64,000 bases of DNA from PVC group bacterium (lineage in GTDB: Bacteria > Verrucomicrobiota > Kiritimatiellia > UBA8416), in NCBI GenBank assembly GCA_003567005.1, contig PXBF01000182.1, positions 1-64,000 on the forward strand. The letters run 5' to 3'. A model generated the notes under the pieces. The model searched no databases and had not been told where the DNA came from. It saw only the letters and a list, made by a program, of their open reading frames with translations. The translations under genes were made by a program, and so were the position numbers. Of this stretch, positions 9,177 to 18,259 are shown piece by piece. The first letter of the stretch is position 1. Each line of letters starts with the position of its first letter.

Positions 9177-9806
9177 ATGGCTGAAGAACTACAGGGATTG
9201 CTGGACCGGATTCGTAAAGAAGGACTGGAGAAAGCCGACGAAGAAGCCAAAGCTATTGTTGATGCAGCCCATAGACAGGCTGCAGAAATCAAAAAAGCTG
9301 CCGAGGCAGAAGCCGAAAAGAAACGCGAGGAGGCTCGGCAAGAAGCCGAGAAGCTGGAACAACGAAGCATCAGTGCTATTGAACATGCGGCACGTGATAT
9401 TGTTTTATCAGTTGGTGATGCCGTGCAGGAAGCTTTTGAGACCCTAATACAGAAAAATATAGATGAGGTGCTCGACGGAGACCAGTTTGCCAAGCTGGTC
9501 CAGAATGTCGTGCAGGCCTATGTAAAAGAAGAGGATGCAGGTGGCATTGAGGTATTGCTGTCCGGCAAGCAACAAAAGCAAGTCAGCAACTACTTGCACA
9601 AAGCCATGCAAAAAGAATTACAGAATGAAATTACCATCCAATCCAGTAAAAGTGTGCTCTCCGGTTTTTCCGTTGTATTGCGTGACCGGGGCATTGAGCA
9701 CGATTTTCGCGGGGAAACATTAACGGCTGCTTTTGTAGCGCTGCTACGCCCGGAATTGGGTGAGATCGTCAAAAAGGCGATGGAGACCGTAAAAAAGAAA
9801 ACATGA
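9177..9806 (+). CDS. atpE: V-type ATPase subunit E (peripheral stalk)
   Basis: A 209-residue stalk subunit that links the catalytic head to the membrane sector. The first 80 residues form a charged, Ala/Glu/Lys-rich coiled coil (EEAKAIVDAAHRQAAEIKKA and onwards) and the rest is the globular head-binding domain. An in-frame TTG lies six bases upstream, but the AGGATGG ribosome site at 9164-9170 is spaced correctly for the ATG at 9177. It is the first gene of the seven-gene ATPase operon and overlaps the next gene by ATGA. No separate G/H subunit gene is seen, so the partner helix of the stalk must be encoded elsewhere or be absent. Confidence 0.85.
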   Translation: MAEELQGLLDRIRKEGLEKADEEAKAIVDAAHRQAAEIKKAAEAEAEKKREEARQEAEKLEQRSISAIEHAARDIVLSVGDAVQEAFETLIQKNIDEVLDGDQFAKLVQNVVQAYVKEEDAGGIEVLLSGKQQKQVSNYLHKAMQKELQNEITIQSSKSVLSGFSVVLRDRGIEHDFRGETLTAAFVALLRPELGEIVKKAMETVKKKT

Positions 9807-10387
9807 GTTACTATTATTTAATTGCAAGCCTACCATCGCTTGCGATGGGACAGGACCCTATATCAGCCAAGGCATTTATGACGCGTTGTGCCGCTGAGCT
9901 CAGCCAGCGCGATTATGACGTCTTGCAGCAAATAGACCAACTCCCCTTGCCCGAAGATACCCCCAAAAATGCCTTTGTGCGATCCTGGAACAACTTGGAA
10001 ACACAACTGCGGAACGCCACCGCGAGGATGCGTGCCAGTAAGCGCCACAAAGACGCTACCCCGATTTTGCGATCGCATAGTGGCTATGCAACGATTATAG
10101 AGGATGCTGTAGAAAATGCGTGGGCACAACCGAACCCGCTCGAACGTGAGCGCTCTCTGGACAAATTACGGTGGACCCTGCTAGACGCCCTTCAGGGACC
10201 AGATCCATTCTCCTTTAACGTGATCCTCTCTTATGCCGTAAAAAGAAGCATCGCTGAGCGCTGGTCGCAGATGGATGACGAAACGGGCTGGGAAAAGGCT
10301 CGGGAAAGTTTCGAACAGCAACCGGCCGGCCGAGACCGGCAAGATGAACCTGAAACTGCCAGTTTGGAAACTGGCTCTCAAAACTGA
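9803..10387 (+). CDS. DUF2764 family protein of the V-ATPase operon
   Basis: A 194-residue mostly helical protein starting MSYYYLIASLPSL, which I recognise as the DUF2764 type found between subunits E and A in V-ATPase operons of Chlamydiae, Bacteroidota and other bacteria. Its position matches that of subunit C (the d subunit that joins the rotor to the central stalk) in archaeal operons, and no ordinary subunit C gene is present here. Replacement of subunit C is therefore a plausible inference, not an established fact for this protein. It starts by ATGA overlap with atpE and ends seven bases before subunit A, indicating translational coupling. It has no membrane helix and no enzymatic motif I can see. 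Confidence 0.75.
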   Translation: MSYYYLIASLPSLAMGQDPISAKAFMTRCAAELSQRDYDVLQQIDQLPLPEDTPKNAFVRSWNNLETQLRNATARMRASKRHKDATPILRSHSGYATIIEDAVENAWAQPNPLERERSLDKLRWTLLDALQGPDPFSFNVILSYAVKRSIAERWSQMDDETGWEKARESFEQQPAGRDRQDEPETASLETGSQN

Positions 10388-10394
10388 GGTACGC

Positions 10395-12128
10395 ATGAAT
10401 CAAACAAGTGGCAAGATTGCCGGTATTAACGGTAATATGATCACCGTAGCCTTTGAAGGCGCTGTTAGCCAGAACGAGGTCGGGTATGCCTGTCTGGATG
10501 ACCTTCGCTTGATGTGCGAGGTCGTGCGCATTCGCGGCAAAAAAGCAGATATGCAGGTCTTTGAGGATACGACAGACCTTTCCATCGGAGATACCGTGGA
10601 ATTTACCGGAGAGCTGCTGTCTGCCGAGTTAGGACCAGGACTTTTAACACAAGTATACGACGGTTTGCAAAATCCATTACCTCGATTGGCAGAACAATGC
10701 GGGTTTTTCCTCCAAAGAGGCGTATATCTCGATGCCTTGCCACGAGAGCAGAAATGGAGCTTTTCCCCAACAGCCAAGGTCGGCGATACCCTGACCGCGG
10801 GCGAAACCCTCGGGACGGTACCGGAAGGAATCTTTGAACACCGCATCATGGTTCCCTTCAGCCTGCCTGGCAACTGGAAGGTTGAAAAAATAGCCGGCAA
10901 AGGGGATTTCACTGTTACGGATACGATCGCGACACTTTCGGATGAGCAAGGTCACGAAACCAATGTCAGCATGATGCAACGCTGGCCAGTGAAACTCCCG
11001 ATTCAGGCCTATGCCGAGAGACTTCGACCGGAAGATACACTCGTCACGAAAGTACGCTCTGTCGATACGTTCTTCCCGGTTGCCAAAGGTGGCACGTACT
11101 GCATTCCCGGCCCTTTCGGAGCAGGGAAAACGGTCCTTCAGCAACTCACGAGCCGAAATGCCGACGTAGATATCGTTATTATTGCCGCCTGCGGCGAACG
11201 GGCAGGTGAAGTGGTGGAAACCTTGCGGGAATTCCCTGAGCTAACAGACCCACGCACGGGCAAGAGCCTCATGGAACGCACGGTCATCATCTGTAACACG
11301 AGTTCTATGCCTGTCGCGGCGCGCGAAGCATCCGTTTATACGGGCGTAACACTCGCAGGCTATTATCGCCAAATGGGACTGAATGTATTATTGCTCGCCG
11401 ACTCTACCTCTCGCTGGGCCCAAGCCTTACGCGAAACCTCAGGCCGCTTAGAGGAAATCCCCGGCGAAGAGGCTTTCCCCGCCTATCTGGAATCGGTGAT
11501 TGCAAGCTTTTACGAGCGCGGCGGCATCGTTCGCCTGAAAGATGGCTCCATCGGCTCTGTCACGATTGGCGGAACCGTCAGCCCCGCAGGCGGAAACTTC
11601 GATGAACCAGTCACACAAGCGACCCTGAAAGTCGTGGGTGCATTTCACGGCCTCTCGCGTGCTCGCTCTGATGCCCGCCGATATCCCGCCATTGATCCGA
11701 TCGATAGCTGGTCAAAATATCCAAGCGTGGTCGACCAGGAAGACATTGCATTTGCCCGTGACATCATTAAACGCGGCACCGAAATCGGACAAATGATCAA
11801 AGTCGTCGGCGAAGAAGGTACTGCCATGGATGATTTTATCGTGCACCTCAAAGGCGAGTATCTGGATGCTGTTTATCTGCAGCAAAGCGGGTTCGACCCA
11901 ATTGACGCCGCTACGGATGCCGATCGGCAAAAAACCGTATTCCATGTCACGACAGAGTTTCTGCGTACCCCCATGTCGTTTAAGGATAAGGAGGAAGCTC
12001 GACATTTCTTTCATCAGCTCACGCAGCTCCATAAAGACTGGAACCGCGCCTCGATGGAAGATGACGCATTCAAGGAAATCGAGAAAAAGCTGCGTAATCT
12101 TGTAGGGGAGGTTTCAACCGATGAATAA
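10395..12128 (+). CDS. atpA: V-type ATPase catalytic subunit A
   Basis: A 577-residue nucleotide-hydrolysing subunit. The P-loop GPFGAGKT is at residues 239-246 and the catalytic Glu lies in the ACGERAGE segment shortly after. The family-specific insertion between the beta-barrel and P-loop, absent from F-type beta subunits, is present. The frame is open 120 bases further upstream, but the ATG at 10395 has GAGGT four bases before it and gives the expected N-terminus ([14 protein letters not shown]). The 3' end overlaps subunit B by eight bases. The enzyme may run as an ion pump or as an ATP synthase depending on the cell's energy state. Confidence 0.97.
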   Translation: MNQTSGKIAGINGNMITVAFEGAVSQNEVGYACLDDLRLMCEVVRIRGKKADMQVFEDTTDLSIGDTVEFTGELLSAELGPGLLTQVYDGLQNPLPRLAEQCGFFLQRGVYLDALPREQKWSFSPTAKVGDTLTAGETLGTVPEGIFEHRIMVPFSLPGNWKVEKIAGKGDFTVTDTIATLSDEQGHETNVSMMQRWPVKLPIQAYAERLRPEDTLVTKVRSVDTFFPVAKGGTYCIPGPFGAGKTVLQQLTSRNADVDIVIIAACGERAGEVVETLREFPELTDPRTGKSLMERTVIICNTSSMPVAAREASVYTGVTLAGYYRQMGLNVLLLADSTSRWAQALRETSGRLEEIPGEEAFPAYLESVIASFYERGGIVRLKDGSIGSVTIGGTVSPAGGNFDEPVTQATLKVVGAFHGLSRARSDARRYPAIDPIDSWSKYPSVVDQEDIAFARDIIKRGTEIGQMIKVVGEEGTAMDDFIVHLKGEYLDAVYLQQSGFDPIDAATDADRQKTVFHVTTEFLRTPMSFKDKEEARHFFHQLTQLHKDWNRASMEDDAFKEIEKKLRNLVGEVSTDE

Positions 12129-13536
12129 ATTGTATCATAAAGTAGATAACATTGCGGGAAATGTGATTACGCTACGGGCTCCCGGAATCAAGTACCGTGA
12201 GCTCGCAGAAGTGACCTCTCGCACGGGGACATCCCTTGCCCAAGTCATTCGTTTGCAGAATGAAGAAGTTTCTTTACAGGTCTTTGCTGGTGCACGTGGT
12301 GTGGCAACGGATGCGCGCGTACGCTTTCTCGCTCGCCCGATGCAAATCCCCTATTCCGAATCCTTGCTAGGCAGGGTGTTTACCGGTGCTGGTAAGCCGC
12401 GCGATAAAGGACCGACCCTCCATGGTGGCGAAGTTCCCATCGGAGGACCCTCCGTTAATCCAGCAAAGCGCATCATCCCCCGTAACATGGTTCGCACGGG
12501 CATTCCCATGATTGACGTGTTTAATACGCTTGTCGAATCCCAAAAGCTTCCCATTTTTGCAAGAGCGGGTGAACCCTTCAACCCCATGCTGGCGCGTATT
12601 GCCCTTCAGGCCGAGGTCGATGTCATTATCTTGGGCTCTATGGGACTGAAACATGATGACTACCTCTACTTCCGCGATACCCTCGAAGAATCCGGAGCCC
12701 TCTCGCGTAGCGTCATGTTCGTGCATACGGCGGCAGACCCCGTGGTAGAGTGCTTGCTCGTACCCGACGTATGCCTGGCTGTGGCCGAACAATTCGCGCT
12801 CGAAGGCAAACGGGTTCTAACCCTGCTTACCGATATGACCAATTTTGCCGATGCCATGAAGGAAATTGCCATTACCATGGAGCAAATCCCATCCAACCGC
12901 GGATACCCCGGTGACCTCTACAGTCAGCTCGCAGCCCGTTATGAAAAAGCCGTGGACTTCGACACTGCGGGATCCATCACCATTCTGGCAGCAACAACCA
13001 TGCCAGGGGATGATGTCACCCACCCCGTACCCGACAACACAGGCTACATTACCGAAGGACAATTTTACCTGAGTGGCGGACGCATCGAACCTTTTGGCTC
13101 TCTCAGTCGCTTAAAACAGCAAGTCAACAAAGATACCCGTGATGATCATCGGGTTATTATGGACAGCCTCATTCAGCTCTTTGCGGGCTATCGCGAAACC
13201 CTCGAAAAGCAAACCATGGGCTTCCGTATGAGCAAGTGGGACCAGAAACTCCTTAAATACGGGCAGCGCTTTGAAAAAGAAATGATGGATCTCTCGGTAA
13301 ATATCCCTCTCGAAAAAGCACTCGATCTGGGTTGGGAAATCCTTGCTGACTGTTTCGACCCCATGGAAACCGATATTCAGTCCGACGTAATCGAAAAATT
13401 CTGGCCGAAACGTAACGCCAAAGATGCTGAAGAGAAAGAATCCGGCGAAGACAAAACCGATACCAAAAAGCCAGCAACTAAGGACGAAAAACCAGAGCAA
13501 GATGAGCAGTCAAATAGCGACAAGGACAAGGAATAA
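12121..13536 (+). CDS. atpB: V-type ATPase regulatory subunit B with charged tail
   Basis: A 471-residue non-catalytic head subunit. It lacks a P-loop, as expected for B. Family segments include [33 protein letters not shown] and [14 protein letters not shown]. The main oddity is a tail of about 45 residues after the usual end near KFWPKR, made almost only of Lys, Glu, Asp, Thr, Pro and Ser. Such a tail would project from the head at the membrane-proximal side and is probably disordered. Three A-B pairs assemble the hexameric head. It overlaps the end of subunit A by eight bases and ends 46 bases before subunit D. Confidence 0.96.
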   Translation: MNKLYHKVDNIAGNVITLRAPGIKYRELAEVTSRTGTSLAQVIRLQNEEVSLQVFAGARGVATDARVRFLARPMQIPYSESLLGRVFTGAGKPRDKGPTLHGGEVPIGGPSVNPAKRIIPRNMVRTGIPMIDVFNTLVESQKLPIFARAGEPFNPMLARIALQAEVDVIILGSMGLKHDDYLYFRDTLEESGALSRSVMFVHTAADPVVECLLVPDVCLAVAEQFALEGKRVLTLLTDMTNFADAMKEIAITMEQIPSNRGYPGDLYSQLAARYEKAVDFDTAGSITILAATTMPGDDVTHPVPDNTGYITEGQFYLSGGRIEPFGSLSRLKQQVNKDTRDDHRVIMDSLIQLFAGYRETLEKQTMGFRMSKWDQKLLKYGQRFEKEMMDLSVNIPLEKALDLGWEILADCFDPMETDIQSDVIEKFWPKRNAKDAEEKESGEDKTDTKKPATKDEKPEQDEQSNSDKDKE

Positions 13537-13582
13537 CACCAACAAACCTGCTCATGGACCAACACGGCAAGAATAACAGCAA

Positions 13583-14212
13583 ATGGCAAAGATCAAACAT
13601 ACGAAGAACGAACTGAAGGCGCAACAGGAAGCCCTGCGGCGCTACAAGCGTTTTCTGCCCATGCTGCAACTGAAGAAACAACAGCTACAGGCAGAAATCC
13701 AACATATCGATCACCAGATTCAGGACGAGGAATCTGCCTTCAACCGCTTGACGGATGATCTCAAAGAGTGGGTTGCGCTGTTTGCTGTTCCCGAATCAGA
13801 GCATGCCCAGGTCCTGTTACGGCAAATCGAAACCATCTCCGGCAACATAGCCGGTGTAAATATTCCCCTTCTGCAAGACGTACAGCTAGAACAAACCGAA
13901 CCGGATTTGTTTCTGACACCAGCTTGGATCGATGATGCCCAAGACCAGATTTCGAATATGATCCGTAAAAAGGCCGCCATTCAGATTTTGCAACAACAGC
14001 GTGATCTGGTAAGCGAAGAGTTGCGCACCACCTCCCAACGGGTCAATCTTTTCGAGAAAGTGAAGATCCCGGAGTGCAAAGAGAACATACGTATTATCAA
14101 AATTTACCTCGGTGATGAGCAGACAGCAGCGGTTGCACGTGGCAAAATTGCCAAAAGACGCACCGATCGGGCGCCTGTGGATGCATTACAAGAAAGGGAG
14201 GCTGCCGCATGA
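13583..14212 (+). CDS. atpD: V-type ATPase subunit D (central rotor axle)
   Basis: A 209-residue antiparallel coiled-coil axle that turns inside the A3B3 head. The N-terminal helix begins with IKHTKNELKAQQEALRRYKR, close to the family pattern (KxxLxxxxxxLxxxxR), and the C-terminal helix includes RVNLFEKVKIPECKENIRII, the conserved segment of bacterial D subunits. It is followed by subunit I with an ATGA overlap. No subunit F gene, the usual small partner of D, lies in the operon; short Chlamydia-type operons lack it as well. Confidence 0.93.
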   Translation: MAKIKHTKNELKAQQEALRRYKRFLPMLQLKKQQLQAEIQHIDHQIQDEESAFNRLTDDLKEWVALFAVPESEHAQVLLRQIETISGNIAGVNIPLLQDVQLEQTEPDLFLTPAWIDDAQDQISNMIRKKAAIQILQQQRDLVSEELRTTSQRVNLFEKVKIPECKENIRIIKIYLGDEQTAAVARGKIAKRRTDRAPVDALQEREAAA

Positions 14213-15987
14213 TCGTTCCAATGCAGCATGTAAGCATTCTTTGTCTCGAACAGGATAAAACACAAGCGCTCGAAGCACTGCGTGCGTTAGGCGTCCTTCA
14301 TATAAAGCAGGACGCCACGCAAACAGATGTGCTCTCGAAAGAGATGGAAGCGGTCCGCGAGGCAGAATGGGCCCTCCAGACATTACGAGTAGCCCACACA
14401 CATGCGCATACAGTTAAAAAAAACGAAGACACACCCCACGATTTGGTAAAAATGGTAACAGAAAGGTTACAACGCCGCCACAAAGCCGAAGAAGAACTCG
14501 CTCACTGCCACCACGAGAAAAGCGTAATTGAGCCATTTGGCGAATTTGATCCTACATGTCTGGATGAATTGCGAGCAGACGGCATCCATGTAAAGCTGCT
14601 ACGCATCAGTGACCCACATCTATTAGACGTACCCGATGGCGTTGTGCTACGGGAAATATCCAGCAGCAACAAGGGCCATTGCATGGTTGCCATCTCGCAA
14701 AAAGAGTTCGAAATAGATGGTACCATCGCTGCATTACCGGAGCGTCCCCTTTCCGAACTGCAACAGGAAGAAGAAGCCCTACAAACAGAATTAAGCGATA
14801 TCGAGGCCGAATTACGGAATCTTTCCGTGCATATGAACGACTTGGAAGAAGAGCTGCTTACACGCAAGGATCAACTTGCGTTCGCAAAAGCCAAAGCCTC
14901 ATTGGCTGAGCATGGAAAAATCTCCTCACTCACAGGTTATTGTCCACGGAAAAAAGTGAATGCTATCTCGAAAGCTGCAGCAGAGCATGGTTGGGCCCTG
15001 CAAGTGCGCGACCCTAAAACGGAAGAAGACGTCCCAACTCTCCTGCAGATGCCCCGATGGGTACAACCCGTAAAAGCCGTCCTTAAAGTACTTTCCATTC
15101 TGCCCGGATATCGGGAAGCCGATATCAGCTCTGTATTTCTGATATTCTTCAGCATCTTTTTCGCGATTCTCATTGGCGATGCTGGATATGGGCTCCTGTT
15201 TTTAGCCGCAACCATATTCGCGCGCATCAAGTTGCCGAAAGCGCCCGCCTACCCCTTCGTACTCTTTACCATTCTAAGCACAACAACACTCGTCTGGGGA
15301 AGTATCACGGGAAACTGGTTTGGAATTGAACCGGATCATCTACCCGCTTTGCTGCAAATCCCATACTTGGAAATATTCCAAGGGGAAGAAGCCAGAGATC
15401 TGGTCATCCGACTTTGCTTTATCATAGGAGCCGTGCATTTAACCATTGCGCATCTCTGGAATGCCATCGCCCTGTATCCCTCTCCCAAAGCCTTGGCGCA
15501 GATAGGCTGGATTGGACTCGTATGGTCCATGTTCTTTACTGCCTTGAATATGGTGCTGAACCAACAACTTCCCCTATGGTTCGCACCCCTGATTATTGCT
15601 TCTGTCATACTGATTCTCCTATTCATGACGGCACCCAAAGACCTTAAGTCAGAATGGATCAACCACGCTATGTTTCCCCTCAGCATGGTCAACTGCTTTG
15701 TCGATATCGTCTCCTATATTCGCTTGTTTGCTGTTGGTCTGGCCTCTCTGTCCGTGGCAGCAAGCTTTAACGACATGGCCATGCAAATCGGCTGGAACCG
15801 CATTTGGACTGTGCCCGTATTCGCGCTGATCCTTCTGCTCGGGCATGGCTTGAATATCGTGCTGTGTGCCTTGGGTATTCTGGTGCATGGTGTACGCTTG
15901 AATACACTGGAATTTTCCTTGCACAAAAATGTTGAATGGAAAGGGTTTGCCTACAAACCATTTGCACGGCTGTCGCACGAACCGTAA
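14209..15987 (+). CDS. atpI: V-type ATPase subunit I (membrane stator, a-subunit)
   Basis: A 592-residue two-part subunit that forms the ion half-channels beside the rotor ring. Residues 1-300 are cytoplasmic with two coiled-coil arms that clamp the peripheral stalks; about seven membrane helices follow from about residue 305 (ADISSVFLIFFSIFFAILIGDAGYG). The helix with the essential Arg reads SYIRLFAVGLASLSVAASFN, where the Arg faces the ring carboxylate. The last hydrophobic segment (LILLLGHGLNIVLCALGILVHGVRL) also matches the family, with the GH and HG pairs. It starts by ATGA overlap with atpD and ends 55 bases before atpK. Confidence 0.95.
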   Translation: MIVPMQHVSILCLEQDKTQALEALRALGVLHIKQDATQTDVLSKEMEAVREAEWALQTLRVAHTHAHTVKKNEDTPHDLVKMVTERLQRRHKAEEELAHCHHEKSVIEPFGEFDPTCLDELRADGIHVKLLRISDPHLLDVPDGVVLREISSSNKGHCMVAISQKEFEIDGTIAALPERPLSELQQEEEALQTELSDIEAELRNLSVHMNDLEEELLTRKDQLAFAKAKASLAEHGKISSLTGYCPRKKVNAISKAAAEHGWALQVRDPKTEEDVPTLLQMPRWVQPVKAVLKVLSILPGYREADISSVFLIFFSIFFAILIGDAGYGLLFLAATIFARIKLPKAPAYPFVLFTILSTTTLVWGSITGNWFGIEPDHLPALLQIPYLEIFQGEEARDLVIRLCFIIGAVHLTIAHLWNAIALYPSPKALAQIGWIGLVWSMFFTALNMVLNQQLPLWFAPLIIASVILILLFMTAPKDLKSEWINHAMFPLSMVNCFVDIVSYIRLFAVGLASLSVAASFNDMAMQIGWNRIWTVPVFALILLLGHGLNIVLCALGILVHGVRLNTLEFSLHKNVEWKGFAYKPFARLSHEP

Positions 15988-16042
15988 TTCGTAATAGATT
16001 GAGACATCGTCTCGCAGTAAACAGAAAGAAGGAGTCAAAATC

Positions 16043-16498
16043 ATGGAACCTGTAAGTTTGAATGTATCATTAGGACAAGTTGGTGGCATAGCGGCACTCG
16101 CACTTGCTGCAGTAGGGTCTGCCCTTGGAACCGGCGCTGCTGGGGCTGCTGCCATCGGCGCCTGGAAACGTTGCTACGCCCAAGGGAAAGCGGCTCCCTT
16201 TATGTTGCTTACCTTTGTGGGGGCACCCCTTTCTCAAACCATTTACGGCATTGTGCTCATGTTTACCATGGGGGGCATCGTGAGCGATGACTATCCGTGG
16301 CAGGGGCTGCTGGCTGCGGGTATCCTCGCCGGTATTGGTATGGGAACGTCCGCTTGGCTACAAGGACGAGCTGGTGCTGCAGGCAGTGACGCCCTAGCCG
16401 AAACCGGAGAAGGCTTCACCAACTATCTGGCAGCTCTCGGGATCATCGAAACCGTCGCCATCTTTGTCATGGTCTTTACCATGCTCGCACTCGGCTAA
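16043..16498 (+). CDS. atpK: V-type ATPase rotor ring subunit K, probably Na+-binding
   Basis: A 151-residue proteolipid of four membrane helices, a tandem repeat of two hairpins, each starting with a Gly/Ala-rich helix. The essential carboxylate is E136 in helix 4 (IIETVAIF). S64 and Q65 in helix 2 and Q107 in helix 3 occupy the positions of T64, Q65 and Q110, which coordinate Na+ together with E139 in the Enterococcus hirae NtpK ring. The set of ligands suggests sodium rather than proton coupling; this is inference from aligned motifs. A good AGAAGGAG ribosome site precedes the ATG. It is the last gene of the operon and is followed by a hairpin at 16526-16552. Confidence 0.95.
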   Translation: MEPVSLNVSLGQVGGIAALALAAVGSALGTGAAGAAAIGAWKRCYAQGKAAPFMLLTFVGAPLSQTIYGIVLMFTMGGIVSDDYPWQGLLAAGILAGIGMGTSAWLQGRAGAAGSDALAETGEGFTNYLAALGIIETVAIFVMVFTMLALG

Positions 16499-16525
16499 AT
16501 GCCTGGATGACAAGTGACAAGTAGG

Positions 16526-16552
16526 CCGCCAACGGTTCTCTACCGTTGGCGG
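16526..16552 (+). terminator. Strong hairpin ending the V-ATPase operon
   Basis: CCGCCAACGG (16526-16535) and CCGTTGGCGG (16543-16552) form a perfect 10-bp GC-rich stem with a 7-base loop, 27 bases after the atpK stop. There is no T run after it, so it may be a transcript-stabilising 3' end or a factor-assisted terminator rather than a classical one. Confidence 0.65.
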
Positions 16553-16688
16553 TCATATACATGACCTACTGACGCAAAGCGCCAAGAGCTTGCCTAGCCT
16601 GTCAAAACCGGATCTCGACACGTGCTTTCCCATCTCCTATGGTACTTGCTGAGGTACACAACCGGTAACCAATATGAGCCGATAGTTT

Positions 16689-17057
16689 ATGAACGAGCAT
16701 CCCACAGCTGCAGATATCATGGCAGAGGTTAGACAAGGCTTATCCGACACTGCGTTGTCGGAGACAACACGAGAAAACTTGGAAAACAACACCAGCTTGC
16801 AAGTAAACCTGCGCCAAACACATGAACACGCCTCTGTCTTGGGAAGATGCAAGGGAAGCCTCCGCGGAAAATGCTGTAGCGCTTTCGCCCCTTTGGCAAA
16901 ACCCATCATCGAGCAATTGGATCGTTTTCACAACGCTACGGTGCGCGTGCTGGAACAAATAGCGGGAACACAAAAACATACCCAATCCAGACTCCATGCC
17001 TTGGAACTGCGCTTGCAAGAACTCGAATCCAAGGAGCCATCCACGAGGCAAACGTGA
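16689..17057 (+). CDS. Small coiled-coil protein preceding a glycosyltransferase
   Basis: A 122-residue soluble protein. The N-terminus has an IMAEVR segment like the short helices that open many O-antigen methyltransferases and glycosyltransferases, and the last 50 residues (QLDRFHNATVRVLEQI and onwards) form an amphipathic helix or coiled coil. Three cysteines occur mid-protein, two adjacent. Its stop codon overlaps the start of the next gene (GTGA), which is the best evidence that it is real and acts with the glycosyltransferase. I do not recognise a family with certainty; it may be a helper or oligomerisation subunit in glycan assembly. Confidence 0.6.
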   Translation: MNEHPTAADIMAEVRQGLSDTALSETTRENLENNTSLQVNLRQTHEHASVLGRCKGSLRGKCCSAFAPLAKPIIEQLDRFHNATVRVLEQIAGTQKHTQSRLHALELRLQELESKEPSTRQT

Positions 17058-18223
17058 AAGTCGCGTTTGTCGCCCCCTTCTTTGGTGCAAAGGCCGCTGG
17101 CGGTGCCGAACATGCTGCCCGCAGCCTAACGATGCAGTTGGCCAATGCTGGCCTCGAAATCGAAGTCCTCACAACATGCTTGCAAGACCTTACAACCGGG
17201 CTAGACAAACATGTTTACCCTGCAGGAACCTCCTGTGAAGAAAATCTTCACATCCGAAGATTCCCTGTACCACAAGCCAACATGCAACATTTCGGTGCGT
17301 TGAATGATCTCATTCTTAGCGGCTGCAAGCTAACATATGCCGAAGAGCTACAATTCATGACGCGGCACGTTACAAGCCCTGCACTCTTGGAATGGATCTA
17401 TGAACACAAAAACGACTATGAATGGTTCTGCTTCATTCCCTACCTCTTCGGCACAACGTGCTTCGGAGTCCCGATCGCTGGCGAAAAAAGTATTGTCATT
17501 CCTTGTTTTCATGACGAAGGCTACACCAATCTAAAAATCGTGCACAGAATGACGCACCATGTGGCTCGCTTTGTATGTAATACATATGCCGAGCAACGTT
17601 TTGCACAAGAACGCTTTCAGATCCCCGCATCCCGCTGTCACACGGTTGGTCTAGGTATGGATACAACCATTACCGGAAACCCAAACCGATTTCGTCAAAA
17701 AAAAGGAATGAACGCCCCTTTTGTTCTATACGTGGGGAGACGGGATACCACTAAAAATGTTCACACACTCATTCAGTATTTTCTCGCGTATAAAGCGCGC
17801 TATCCCGGCAAGCTCAAACTGGCTCTTATCGGACCAGCACCATTGCCTATGGCCGGAGCACATCCGGATGTCATAGATCTGGGATTCGTAAGCGAGCAGG
17901 ATAAATATGATGCATATACCGCAGCATCTGTTTTTTGCCAACCATCCTTAAACGAAAGCTTTTCCTATGTAATGATGGAGGCTTGGCTGTGTCAAACACC
18001 ATGCCTCGTCCATGCGCAATGCGATGTCACGCATGATCATGTTCTGGCTTCAAATGGCGGCCTTGCATTTCGAAACGAGCAGGAATTCGTTGCCATGCTT
18101 GAACGATTAATCCATGACCCCTCTCTTTCCGCCTCTTTCGCACAACAAGGACGCAACTACGTGATCGAAAATTACGCCTGGCCCCGCATTGTGCAACGCT
18201 TCAAAGAAAAAATCTTCGCCTGA
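17054..18223 (+). CDS. Family 4 glycosyltransferase
   Basis: A 389-residue GT-B fold enzyme. The N-terminal domain opens with MKVAFVAPFFGAKAAGGAE, whose GG loop contacts the donor diphosphate. The C-terminal domain has VLYVGRRDTTKNVHTLI and the Glu-rich donor site PSLNESFSYVMMEAW, with the two glutamates seven residues apart, typical of family GT4. It probably transfers a sugar from a nucleotide donor to a surface glycan. It starts with GTG, overlapping the coiled-coil gene by four bases. It converges with the O-acylation gene pair after 36 bases, so a role in one surface polysaccharide is plausible. Donor and acceptor cannot be read from sequence. Confidence 0.88.
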   Translation: MKVAFVAPFFGAKAAGGAEHAARSLTMQLANAGLEIEVLTTCLQDLTTGLDKHVYPAGTSCEENLHIRRFPVPQANMQHFGALNDLILSGCKLTYAEELQFMTRHVTSPALLEWIYEHKNDYEWFCFIPYLFGTTCFGVPIAGEKSIVIPCFHDEGYTNLKIVHRMTHHVARFVCNTYAEQRFAQERFQIPASRCHTVGLGMDTTITGNPNRFRQKKGMNAPFVLYVGRRDTTKNVHTLIQYFLAYKARYPGKLKLALIGPAPLPMAGAHPDVIDLGFVSEQDKYDAYTAASVFCQPSLNESFSYVMMEAWLCQTPCLVHAQCDVTHDHVLASNGGLAFRNEQEFVAMLERLIHDPSLSASFAQQGRNYVIENYAWPRIVQRFKEKIFA

Positions 18224-18259
18224 TGCGGAACCGGTTCCCAGACAACACAACGCAGGCGC

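Noticed and set aside
8996..9493. 165-codon minus-strand frame overlapping atpE
   Set aside because: Serine-rich mirror of the Ala/Glu/Lys coiled coil of subunit E; no start signal.
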